Source: an uncultured Myxococcales bacterium
Lineage (GTDB): Bacteria; Myxococcota_A; UBA9042; DTJE01
Length of the DNA stretch: 64,000 nt
Reading direction: 5' to 3'
Assembly (NCBI GenBank): GCA_903857665.1
Contig: CAIOFV010000105.1
Coordinates: 1-64,000, forward strand
Shown one piece after another: positions 41,246-49,379 of the stretch. The notes beneath the pieces are model-generated. The model was not told the origin of the DNA and did not search any database. It saw nothing but the letters and a program-made list of their open reading frames with translations. Numbering within the stretch: position 1 is the first letter of the stretch; each line of letters begins with the position of its first letter. The position numbers and the translations under genes were made by a program.

Positions 41246-42580
41246 TCAGACCACGCCCTGGTCCAGCATGGCGTTGGCGACGCGCAGGAAGCCGGCCACG
41301 TTGGCGCCCTTGACGTAGTTCACGAAGCCATCCGGGCCCTTGCCGTATTCCACGCAGGCGTCGTGGATGCGCAGCATGATCTGGTGCAGGCGCTGGTCCA
41401 CTTCCTCGGCCGACCACCGCAGGCGCATGCTGTTCTGGCTCATTTCCAGGCCCGACGTCGCCACGCCGCCGGCGTTGGACGCCTTGCCGGGCGCGAACAG
41501 GACCTTCGCGTCCAGCAGGACGTGGGTCGCTTCCAGCGTGGTGGGCATGTTGGCGCCTTCCGTCACGCAGATGCAGCCGTTCTTGACCAGCGTCCGGGCG
41601 TCGTTCTCGTCCAGTTCGTTCTGGGTCGCGCAGGGCATCGCGACGTCGCACTTGACCTCCCACGGGCGCTTCCCGGGGACGAACTTGACGCCGAACTTGG
41701 TGGCGTAGTCCTCGACGCGGTCGTTGTTGGACGCCCGCATGTCGAGCATGTAATCGACCTTCGCGCCGGTGATGCCTTCGGGGTCGTACACGTAGCCGTC
41801 GGGGCCGGACAGGGTCACGACACGACCACCCAGCTGGTTGACCTTGATGACCGCGCCCCAGGCCACGTTGCCGAAGCCCGACATCGCGACGGTCTTGCCG
41901 GCGAAGGACTGGCCCTTCGTCTTCAGCATCGCTTCAGCGAAGTACGTCGCGCCGAAGCCGGTCGCCTCGGGCCGCACCAGGCTGCCGCCCCACTCCAGGC
42001 CCTTGCCGGTCAACACGCCGCTGAACTCGCGGGTGATCTTCTTGTACTGGCCGAACATGTAGCCGATCTCGCGGCCGCCCACGCCGATGTCGCCGGCCGG
42101 GACGTCCGTGTCAGGGCCGATGTAGCGGAACAGTTCCGTCATGAACGCCTGGCAGAACCGCATGATCTCGTTGTCGGAGCGGCCCTTCGCGTTGAAGTCC
42201 GAGCCGCCCTTGCCGCCGCCCATGGGCAGCGTGGTCAGGCTGTTCTTGAAGATCTGCTCGAAGCCCAGGAACTTCAGGATCGACATGTTGACGGACGGGT
42301 GGAACCGCAGTCCGCCCTTGTACGGGCCGAGGGCGCTGTTGAACTGGATCCGGTAGCCGCTGTTGACCTCGACGTCGCCGCGGTCGTTGACCCAGGACAC
42401 CCGGAAGGTGTGCAGGGCTTCGGGCTCGACGATGCGCGACAGGATGTTCGCCTTCTGGAACCGCGGGTTCGCCTGGTACACGTCCCAGACGGACTCGACG
42501 ACTTCCTGCACGGCCTGGAGGAACTCGGGCTGCGAGGGATTGCGGGCGGCCACTGAATCCAGGAATTCCTTCTGCGTCAT
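41246..42580 (-). CDS. gdhA: Glutamate dehydrogenase, NADP-type
   Basis: A 444-residue hexameric-type glutamate dehydrogenase. It interconverts glutamate with 2-oxoglutarate plus ammonium, probably assimilating ammonium. Signature segments are present: GPYKGGLRFHPSVN, the catalytic region LPMGGGKGGSDF, VPAGDIGVGGREIGYM, the Rossmann motif GFGNVAWGA and CVTEGANMPTT. The length fits the NADP-dependent bacterial class. The ATG at 42580 has GGAGG 9 bases upstream; the longer frame from 42643 starts before any ribosome-binding site. amtB-glnK elsewhere in the window feed the same pathway. Confidence 0.96.
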   Translation of the reverse strand: MTQKEFLDSVAARNPSQPEFLQAVQEVVESVWDVYQANPRFQKANILSRIVEPEALHTFRVSWVNDRGDVEVNSGYRIQFNSALGPYKGGLRFHPSVNMSILKFLGFEQIFKNSLTTLPMGGGKGGSDFNAKGRSDNEIMRFCQAFMTELFRYIGPDTDVPAGDIGVGGREIGYMFGQYKKITREFSGVLTGKGLEWGGSLVRPEATGFGATYFAEAMLKTKGQSFAGKTVAMSGFGNVAWGAVIKVNQLGGRVVTLSGPDGYVYDPEGITGAKVDYMLDMRASNNDRVEDYATKFGVKFVPGKRPWEVKCDVAMPCATQNELDENDARTLVKNGCICVTEGANMPTTLEATHVLLDAKVLFAPGKASNAGGVATSGLEMSQNSMRLRWSAEEVDQRLHQIMLRIHDACVEYGKGPDGFVNYVKGANVAGFLRVANAMLDQGVV

Positions 42581-42685
42581 GATCGGGAACCTCCGACAAC
42601 AGGTTGTGCTTGTGCCGGGGGGCAGGGCGGGATGGTGTCGCACGGGGCACGATCCGAGGCCGCCGGCCCAGCGATCCGGATCGGG

Positions 42686-42714
42686 TACCTACGCCACCGG
42701 TATGGGAAAGTCAA
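42686..42714 (-). promoter_or_regulatory. Candidate promoter for gdhA
   Basis: On the minus strand TTGACT, 17 bp, TAGGTA. The -10 is weak. The predicted leader is about 100 bases. Confidence 0.4.
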
Positions 42715-42802
42715 GGAAACCGCGCCCCCAAAGGGCCAGTCGGATCAGCCCCGTCCGGGTCGGGCTGTGGTAAAACTGTCCACGGCGAACCGGAGTCCGT
42801 GC

Positions 42803-45781
42803 ATGCAGATCGACGACCTGCTGTCCTCGTACAACCGCTTCCGTGCCCGCGAGGACGCGTCCTACGACCTGTTCCGGCATCGCATCAACGAAATCCTGCT
42901 GGTGTCGTCGTTCTACGACGCCTTCGTCTTCGAGCAGGACGGCGTGCTGTCCGAGATGCTGATCGGCCACTACGGCGAACTGAACCTGTCCTCGCCGCCT
43001 CGCGTGACCAACGCCACCACGGGCGCCGACGCCATGCGCATGATGAAGTCGCGCCCCTTCGACATGGTCATCGTCACGATGCGGGTCGGCGAAACCACGC
43101 CGTTCGACCTCGCCTCCCGGATCCGCGAGGTGCGCCCCGGCATGCCGATCCTGCTGCTGCTGTCGAACCCCCAGGACCTGCGCCTGGTGGACGCCCGCCG
43201 CGACCGCGTGAAGGACATCGACGACATCTTCCTGTGGACCGGCGACAGCAGCGTGTTCCTGGCGATGATCAAGAGCGTCGAGGACCGCCTGAACCTGGCC
43301 GAGGACACCCGCAACGGGCTGGTCCGCGTGATCCTGGTCATCGAGGACTCGGTCCCGCACTACTCGACGTTCCTTCCCGTCCTGTACTCGGTGCTGGTGC
43401 GGCAGACCCAGCAACTGATCACCATGGAACTGACCGAAGCGAACCGCCGCCTGCGCATGCGGATGCGGCCGAAGGTCATCCTGGCCCACGACTTCGCGAC
43501 TGCCGAGCGGGTGTACCGCGACTACCGGGAATACCTGGCCTGCGTGGTCACGGACGTCGAGTTCGAGCGGGCGGGCCGCCTGGACGACGAGGCGGGCCTG
43601 CGGTTCGTCGAACAGGTGCGCAAGGACAGCCGGACGCTGCCGGTGCTGCTGCAGTCGATGGACACCGCGAACGCATCGATGGCCTGGCGCCTGGGCGCGC
43701 GCTTCGTCCACAAGAAGTCGCCGCACCTGCGGTCCGAGTTGCGCGAATTCGTCGTGACCGAGTTGGGCTTCGGCGACTTCGTGTTCCGCCTGGAGAACGG
43801 CGACGAGGTCGCGCGCGCCTCGTCGATGCTGGACCTGATCCAGTTGCTGCGGACCATCCCGGACGAATCGCTGGTGTACCACGCCCGGTGCGATCACTTT
43901 TCGGGCTGGCTGGTGGCCCACGCCGAGGTCGTCGCGGCGCGGCGCATCCGGCCGGTGCAGGTCGCGGACTTCCCGGACACCGAAAGCCTGCGGCGGTTCC
44001 TGATCGACGCGTTCGTCGATGTGCGCAAGGAAAAGCTGGACGGCCGCATCGTGGACGCGGGCGCATGGGAGGGGCTGAACCGCTCGCAGGTGGTGCGCCT
44101 GCGGGAGGGGTCGCTGGGCGGCAAGGGGCGCGGCCTGGCGTTCCTGAACAGCCTGCTGCACGCGCTGGGCCTGCACAAGCTGGTCCCCGGGGTCCACGTG
44201 ACGCTGCCCGTGACGGCCGTGATCGGCACCGCCGAATTCGACGAATTCCTGGAGCGCAACCACCTGTCGCGGGACCTGGTGAACCGGACGGACGACGAGA
44301 TCCGCGCGGCCTTCCTGGCCGGAAGCCTTTCCGACGAACTGACCGACCGCCTGTGGCGCTTCGTCGAGCGGGTGCGGACGCCGCTGGCCGTGCGCTCGTC
44401 GGGGCTGCTGGAGGACTCCCAGGCATGCCCGCTGGCCGGCGTGTACCACACGTTCATGATCCCGAATCGCGGCGCCGGGACGTCCGAGCGCTTCGAGGAC
44501 CTGTCCACCGCCATCAAGCTGGTGCTGGCGTCCGTGTTCGAGCGCCAGTCGCGCGAGTACCTCGAAACCGCGAACTACAGCATCGAAGACGAGAAGATGG
44601 CGGTCGTCATCCAGGAGATCGTCGGCCGCACGCACGGGCGCTACCACTATCCCGACATCTCAGGGGTCGCCCAGTCGTACAACTACTACCCGGCCGGCCC
44701 GGCGAAGCCCCAGGACGGCGTCGCCACGGTGGCCCTGGGCCTGGGCAAGGCCGTGATGGAAGGCCGTCGCGTGCTGCGGTTCTGCCCTCGATACCCTGGC
44801 CACGACCTGGTGGCGCCCGAGGACATGGTGCGCGGCTCCCAGCGGGACTTCTGGGCCATCGACCTCGAGGCCCCGGGAGGGGCGATCCGCCTGGGCGAGG
44901 AAGGCACGCTGGCCCGCCTGGACCTGGCCGCCGCCGAGCGGCACGGTACGCTGGCGCCCGTGGCGTCGGTGTGGGACCGGGAAAACGACCGCCTGGTGGA
45001 CGACCTGTCCGTCGCGGGTCCCCGGGTCGTGACGTTCGCGAACATCCTGAAGTACCAGCAGTTCCCGATGGCTCCGCTGCTGGAGCGCCTGCTGGCCCTG
45101 GGCGAAAAGGCGCTGGGCATGCCCGTGGAGGTGGAGTTCGCCGCGCTGGTCACTCGCGGGGAAGGCCGCGACGAGGGACCGACGTTCTTCCCCCTCCAGA
45201 TCCGGCCGCTGAACATCGATCTGAGCGACGTGGAGGTCCCGGCGGATCCCCCCGAACGGGGCGGCGACGTGCTGCTGTATACCGACGAGGCCCTGGGCAA
45301 CGGCATGGTGGACGGAGTGACGGACATCGTCTTCGTGACGGCGGAAACCTTCAAGGCCACAGAAACGCTGGCGATCCGGGACGAGGTCGCCGCGCTGAAC
45401 CGCAAGATGCGCGAGGAAGGGCGGCCGTACTTCCTGATCGGGCCGGGTCGCTGGGGTTCCCGGGACCGGTTCCTGGGCATCCCGGTCGCCTGGTCGGACA
45501 TCAGCGACGCCCGGGTCATCGTCGAGGTGGACCTGCCGGACTTCCAGGTGGAATCGTCCCAGGGCAGCCACTTCTTCCACAACCTGATCGCCCGGAAGGT
45601 GGGCTACCTGAAGGTGCGCAACGACAGCGCCACGTCCTGGATGGACTGGGAGCACCTGTCGGGGATGCAGGTCATCGAACGCACCGCCCACTGCGTCCAT
45701 GCGCGGGCGAAGGCGCCCTACGTGGCCAGGATGGACGGGAAGCACGGCCGCGCGGAAATCATGAAGAGCCGGGCGGGATGA
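42803..45781 (+). CDS. Two receiver-like domains fused to a PPDK-N (PEP/pyruvate-binding) domain
   Basis: A 992-residue cytoplasmic protein. Residues about 24-150 form a receiver-like domain where the phospho-Asp position is Thr92 (IVTMRVG). A second receiver-like domain (about 175-330) keeps Asp251 (VVTDVEFE) and a Lys in FVHKKS. An ATP-grasp PPDK N-terminal domain follows, with SLGGKGRG (437-444), AVRSSGLLEDS (529-539) and a conserved SQGSHFFHN near residue 920. The swivelling His domain and PEP/pyruvate TIM barrel of real PEP synthases are absent. It probably acts as a signal-controlled phosphotransferase or nucleotide-binding regulator. The ATG has GGAG 7 bases upstream and is divergent from gdhA. 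Confidence 0.85.
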   Translation: MQIDDLLSSYNRFRAREDASYDLFRHRINEILLVSSFYDAFVFEQDGVLSEMLIGHYGELNLSSPPRVTNATTGADAMRMMKSRPFDMVIVTMRVGETTPFDLASRIREVRPGMPILLLLSNPQDLRLVDARRDRVKDIDDIFLWTGDSSVFLAMIKSVEDRLNLAEDTRNGLVRVILVIEDSVPHYSTFLPVLYSVLVRQTQQLITMELTEANRRLRMRMRPKVILAHDFATAERVYRDYREYLACVVTDVEFERAGRLDDEAGLRFVEQVRKDSRTLPVLLQSMDTANASMAWRLGARFVHKKSPHLRSELREFVVTELGFGDFVFRLENGDEVARASSMLDLIQLLRTIPDESLVYHARCDHFSGWLVAHAEVVAARRIRPVQVADFPDTESLRRFLIDAFVDVRKEKLDGRIVDAGAWEGLNRSQVVRLREGSLGGKGRGLAFLNSLLHALGLHKLVPGVHVTLPVTAVIGTAEFDEFLERNHLSRDLVNRTDDEIRAAFLAGSLSDELTDRLWRFVERVRTPLAVRSSGLLEDSQACPLAGVYHTFMIPNRGAGTSERFEDLSTAIKLVLASVFERQSREYLETANYSIEDEKMAVVIQEIVGRTHGRYHYPDISGVAQSYNYYPAGPAKPQDGVATVALGLGKAVMEGRRVLRFCPRYPGHDLVAPEDMVRGSQRDFWAIDLEAPGGAIRLGEEGTLARLDLAAAERHGTLAPVASVWDRENDRLVDDLSVAGPRVVTFANILKYQQFPMAPLLERLLALGEKALGMPVEVEFAALVTRGEGRDEGPTFFPLQIRPLNIDLSDVEVPADPPERGGDVLLYTDEALGNGMVDGVTDIVFVTAETFKATETLAIRDEVAALNRKMREEGRPYFLIGPGRWGSRDRFLGIPVAWSDISDARVIVEVDLPDFQVESSQGSHFFHNLIARKVGYLKVRNDSATSWMDWEHLSGMQVIERTAHCVHARAKAPYVARMDGKHGRAEIMKSRAG

Positions 45782-45799
45782 AACGGGCTCGCGCCCGGC
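45768..45799. terminator. Possible bidirectional hairpin between convergent genes
   Basis: An 8-bp stem (GCCGGGCG at 45768-45775 with its complement at 45792-45799) with a 16-base loop spans the end of the PPDK-N gene and the 24-bp gap to the convergent lipoprotein. There is no T tract. Confidence 0.3.
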
Positions 45800-45805
45800 G
45801 CCGTG

Positions 45806-46447
45806 TCAGAAGCAGAGGTTCGCGACGACCCCGACCACGTCCCCGACGTTCAGCTTCTGGCCGCCGATGATCGGCTGGAGCACGCCGTAGACGGCCAGGA
45901 TGTTCTGGGTCGTGCATTCGAAGTTGTCGACGCAGGACTGCAGCATCTGCGGGCCCATCGACTGGATCAACTGCACGTTCGGGTCGGTGCTGTTGGCGTT
46001 GTCCAGCGTTTCGCACCCCGACCGCAGCGTCGCGTGCTGGCCCACCAGGAAGTCGGTGCACGACTGCATCCAGGTCGCCGGGATCAGGTGCAGCACGTCG
46101 CACTTCGTCAGCGCCTTGGCGCAGATGTTTTCCATCACGTAGATGCAGGCCGCGACCGTGTCGGACAGCTGCTCGCCCGGGTCCTGCGGGCCGAGGTCCG
46201 GCGGGCCGGGATCGACGGGGCCCAGGTCGGGCGGGCCGGGGTCCTCCGGGCCGAGGTCGGGAGCACCCGGGTCCTCGGCAACACGCTCGGTATCGACCAC
46301 GTCGGGGGTCACCGGGACGTCCACGGCGGGCACGTCAGCGACAGCCGCGACGTCCGGAACGTCGGCGACCACCGTCGTCTTCTTGCTGCTGCACCCGAAC
46401 GCCAGCACGCCGACCATCACCGCCAGCACCCAAACCGACCGTTTCAT
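45806..46447 (-). CDS. Lipoprotein with Asp/Val/Pro and PDLGP repeats
   Basis: A 213-residue predicted lipoprotein (lipobox LAFGC, lipidated Cys19). Residues 25-60 form a spacer rich in DVP, then three 10-residue repeats (PDLGPxDPGP type, residues 62-91) extend it. The C-terminal 120 residues are helical with ten Cys, probably disulfide-bonded. The domain is not recognised. The start at 46447 is set by the signal peptide and a GAGGGG upstream. It is one of several lipoproteins here with the same type of spacer. Confidence 0.75.
   Translation of the reverse strand: MKRSVWVLAVMVGVLAFGCSSKKTTVVADVPDVAAVADVPAVDVPVTPDVVDTERVAEDPGAPDLGPEDPGPPDLGPVDPGPPDLGPQDPGEQLSDTVAACIYVMENICAKALTKCDVLHLIPATWMQSCTDFLVGQHATLRSGCETLDNANSTDPNVQLIQSMGPQMLQSCVDNFECTTQNILAVYGVLQPIIGGQKLNVGDVVGVVANLCF
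46175..46264 (-). repeat. Three 30-bp coding repeats (PDLGPxDPGP)
   Basis: Three head-to-tail 30-bp units encode 10-residue Pro/Asp/Gly repeats in the spacer of the lipoprotein, differing mainly at one codon. Confidence 0.75.
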
Positions 46448-46554
46448 CAGGCATCCCCTCCGCGCTCGCGGCAATGATACACGGACAGGCGGCCGGAGTC
46501 AGTCAAGGGATTTGCTTTCGCTGGGCGACCCCGCCCCACCCCCCCGGCCGGAGG

Positions 46555-46582
46555 TTGACTTTCCCGGCGACACACCTAGGCT
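46555..46582 (+). promoter_or_regulatory. Candidate promoter for the 5'-nucleotidase lipoprotein
   Basis: TTGACT, 16 bp, TAGGCT, 60 bp before the ATG at 46642. On the opposite strand near 46474-46479 a TATCAT could be the -10 of the divergent lipoprotein gene, without a clear -35. Confidence 0.5.
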
Positions 46583-46641
46583 TCGTCCATGGATCACAAT
46601 CCGCGGCACGCCAGGGACGGCGGCCGATCGAGGAGGTATTG

Positions 46642-48594
46642 ATGCGCGTTGACACCTTCATCCCGGCGAGGTTCCAGGTCCTGACGGCGGTCTTCTGCCT
46701 GGCGACGGCCTGCTCCGCGACCAGCAGCTCGTCATCGACGGACACCCCGGATGCCGTGACGGCCGACGCGCCCGACGTCCCCGGTGCGGACATCGTGGCG
46801 CCGGTGGACTGGGACGCCTTCTTCCAGCCGACGGCCTGGACGGACGACGGCAAGACGCGCGTCGTGATCCTGCACACCAACGACCTGCACTCGCACCTCG
46901 ACGGGCTGGGCCCGCAGGCGGACTTCACGCCGGGATCCGTCAACGACGACAACACCATCGGCGGCATCGCGCGCATCGCCGCGATGATCGAGCGGGTCCG
47001 CCGCGACGTGCGCCCCGGCGCCGACATGCTGGCCCTGGACGCCGGCGACTTCACGTTCGGGTCGGCGTTCTCGTACCTGTCGAGGACCGAGGGCATCGAA
47101 CTGAAGTTGCTGGCGGCGATGGGCTACACGGGCACCACGCTGGGCAACCACGAGATGGACTGGTCGCCGAACGGCGCGGCGAAGATCGTCGCCGCCGCGC
47201 TGCCCGAGGGCGCGAAGATGAAGGTGCTGGAATCGAACCTGGTGTTCCCGGACGGCGACGCGGCCGCGGCCGACCTGGCGGCGCTGATGGGCAAGCAGTT
47301 GTTGCCGTACGAGGTCGTCACGCTGACCAACGGCGTAAAGGTCGGGCTGTTCGGGCTGCTCGGGACCGGGGCGGTCAAACTGTCGCCCCACGCGGCGCCC
47401 GTCACTGTAAGGGCACCGAAGGACGCGGCCACCGAGGTCGTGAACCTGCTGCGCACCACCGAGAAGGTGGACCTGGTCGTCTGCCTGTCCCACATGGGCG
47501 TCAGCGAAGGCACCGTCGCCGGCGAGGACGAGCAACTGGCCAGCCAGGTCGCGGGCATCGACGTCATCATCAGCGGCCACTCGCACACGCTGATGACCCA
47601 GCCGCTGGTCGTCAACGGCACGCTGATCGTACAGGTGGGCGAATACGGCGAGCACCTCGGCAAACTGGTGCTGGTCCGCGACGGCACCACGTTCAGCCTC
47701 GAGTCCTGGGAGGCGCTGCCCGTCGATGATCACACGCCCGGGCTGCCCGAGATCACGACCCTGATCGACAACGCGGCGACGGGCCTGGGCGACACGATGC
47801 TGAAGGGCACCGGCCTGGGCTACGAAACGCCCCTCTTGACGACCGGCTTCGACCTCCTGACGGCGCAGTTCGCCGAAACCAACCTGGGCGACTTCCTGGC
47901 CGACGCCGAGCGCTGGACGACCTCGCAGCATTCGTCCGAAGGCCCGGTCGAGGTCGTGTTCGAGGCGAACGGCGTGATTCGGGACAGCATCCGGAAGGGC
48001 CGCACCGGCGAGGCGCGCGTGGGTGACCTGGTGCGGGTGCTGCCGCTGGGCATCGGGCCCGACGACCAACTGGGCTACCCGATGCTGGTGTTCTACCTGT
48101 CGCCGGCCGAGATCAAGACCGCCCTGGAGGTCATCGCGGGGCTGGCGCCGATCGTCGCGGACAGTTTCTACCTGCAGGTGTCGGGCCTGCGCTTCGAGTT
48201 CAACCCGAGTTCCGACCTGCTGTACATGGTGGACAACGTGTGGCTGGGCGACGAGGTGAACGGCTTCGACGCCACGCCGCTGGACACTTCCGAAACGAAC
48301 ACGCGCCTGATCCGCGTCGCGACGAACCTGTACATCGCCCAGATGCTGGGCGTCCTGCAGGACTACACCGGCGGCATGGTCGTCATCCAGATGAAGGACA
48401 AGGACGGCAAGGCCATCACGAACCTCGAGGACGCGATCCTGGACATCGACCCCGCCACGGCCGGCGTGCAGGAACTGAAGTTGTGGCGGACGCTGCTCGA
48501 CTACGCCGCGTCGCTTCCGAAGGACGCCGCCACCGGGTTGCCCCGCATCCCCGATCGCTACGCGGCCCCGCAGGACCGCGCCCACCACGAGTAG
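46642..48594 (+). CDS. 5'-nucleotidase/UshA-family lipoprotein
   Basis: A 650-residue exported enzyme. A signal peptide ends in a lipobox-like LATAC, then a Ser/Thr/Asp/Pro spacer follows. The calcineurin-type metallophosphatase domain has HTNDLHSH, LDAGDFTFG, LGNHEMDWS, LSHMGVSEG and SGHSHTLM, which bind two metals. The C-terminal 5'-nucleotidase domain (about 400-600) has a FEANGVIRDSI region for substrate binding. It probably releases phosphate from extracellular nucleotides or related esters. GAGGAGG lies 5 bases before the ATG; the open frame upstream to 46474 is not coding. Confidence 0.92.
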   Translation: MRVDTFIPARFQVLTAVFCLATACSATSSSSSTDTPDAVTADAPDVPGADIVAPVDWDAFFQPTAWTDDGKTRVVILHTNDLHSHLDGLGPQADFTPGSVNDDNTIGGIARIAAMIERVRRDVRPGADMLALDAGDFTFGSAFSYLSRTEGIELKLLAAMGYTGTTLGNHEMDWSPNGAAKIVAAALPEGAKMKVLESNLVFPDGDAAAADLAALMGKQLLPYEVVTLTNGVKVGLFGLLGTGAVKLSPHAAPVTVRAPKDAATEVVNLLRTTEKVDLVVCLSHMGVSEGTVAGEDEQLASQVAGIDVIISGHSHTLMTQPLVVNGTLIVQVGEYGEHLGKLVLVRDGTTFSLESWEALPVDDHTPGLPEITTLIDNAATGLGDTMLKGTGLGYETPLLTTGFDLLTAQFAETNLGDFLADAERWTTSQHSSEGPVEVVFEANGVIRDSIRKGRTGEARVGDLVRVLPLGIGPDDQLGYPMLVFYLSPAEIKTALEVIAGLAPIVADSFYLQVSGLRFEFNPSSDLLYMVDNVWLGDEVNGFDATPLDTSETNTRLIRVATNLYIAQMLGVLQDYTGGMVVIQMKDKDGKAITNLEDAILDIDPATAGVQELKLWRTLLDYAASLPKDAATGLPRIPDRYAAPQDRAHHE

Positions 48595-48623
48595 CGGATC
48601 GCGCCCCGGCTCGATCCCTGGAT

Positions 48624-48653
48624 TTGACGGCCCGCCGCGGCCCGTCGTACCCT
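48624..48653 (+). promoter_or_regulatory. Candidate promoter for a leaderless HAD transcript
   Basis: TTGACG, 18 bp, TACCCT. The -10 ends 6 bases before the ATG at 48660, so transcription would begin at or next to the start codon. Confidence 0.5.
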
Positions 48654-48659
48654 TCGGCC

Positions 48660-49352
48660 ATGCAGCGGCAAAGCCCCTACGCGGTGCTGTTCGACCTCGA
48701 CGGGACGCTGGTCCAGTCCGAGGATCTGTACCACCGGGCGACCCAGGCGATGCTGGACTGGGTCGGACGCTCGCTGGACGAACTGACGCCCGAGGAACGG
48801 TCCCAGATCCCCGGCCGGTCGGCCCTGCAGAACATGCGCTTCTACTGCGCGCGGTTCGGCCTGCCGCAGCCCCCCGAAGCCCTCGTGAGCCAACGGATGG
48901 ATCACGTCTGCCGGATGGTCGAGGAAGAAGGCGTCATGCTGGTCCCGGGGGCCCGGGAAATCCTCGAAAGCCTCCGGATCAGCGACGTGCCCATCGCGCT
49001 GGCGTCGTCCTCGCCCGAGCGCTACGTGAGCCGCGTGCTGGAGGTGACGGCCCTCGCCGAGTTCTTCGACGTCGTGAAGACGGGCGACGACGTGAAGGCC
49101 TTCAAGCCGGACCCCGAAATCTTCCTCCAGGCCGCGCAGGGCCTGGGTGTCCCCGCCGAGCGATGCCTGGTGGTCGAGGACGCGCATTCGGGCATCCTGG
49201 CCGGAAAGGCCGCCGGCATGAAGGTGCTGGCCGTCGAAAGCGAGGTCACGCTGCCCCACCAGGCGGCGCTGGCCGATCGGCAGGTGCGCGACTTCTGCGG
49301 CCTGGTGGCGCGGGACCTGGTGGCGATCATCCAGGAACGGCTGCTGGCCTAG
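48660..49352 (+). CDS. HAD-superfamily phosphatase/phosphoglucomutase-like hydrolase
   Basis: A 230-residue HAD enzyme. Motif I FDLDGTL (nucleophile Asp12, general acid Asp14), an alpha-helical cap of the beta-phosphoglucomutase type (about 18-85), motif II ASSSPER, motif III KAFKPDPEIF and motif IV VVEDAHSG are in place. The substrate is a phosphorylated sugar or nucleotide. No Shine-Dalgarno sequence precedes the ATG and a promoter -10 ends 6 bases upstream, so translation may be leaderless. The permease gene starts 27 bp after the stop and is probably co-transcribed. Confidence 0.92.
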   Translation: MQRQSPYAVLFDLDGTLVQSEDLYHRATQAMLDWVGRSLDELTPEERSQIPGRSALQNMRFYCARFGLPQPPEALVSQRMDHVCRMVEEEGVMLVPGAREILESLRISDVPIALASSSPERYVSRVLEVTALAEFFDVVKTGDDVKAFKPDPEIFLQAAQGLGVPAERCLVVEDAHSGILAGKAAGMKVLAVESEVTLPHQAALADRQVRDFCGLVARDLVAIIQERLLA

Positions 49353-49379
49353 TCCGTTTCCATCCTGCAAGGGGGAAGC

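Noticed and set aside
48595-48659. Separate small gene between the 5'-nucleotidase and HAD genes.
   Set aside because: The 65-bp gap is explained by the HAD promoter.
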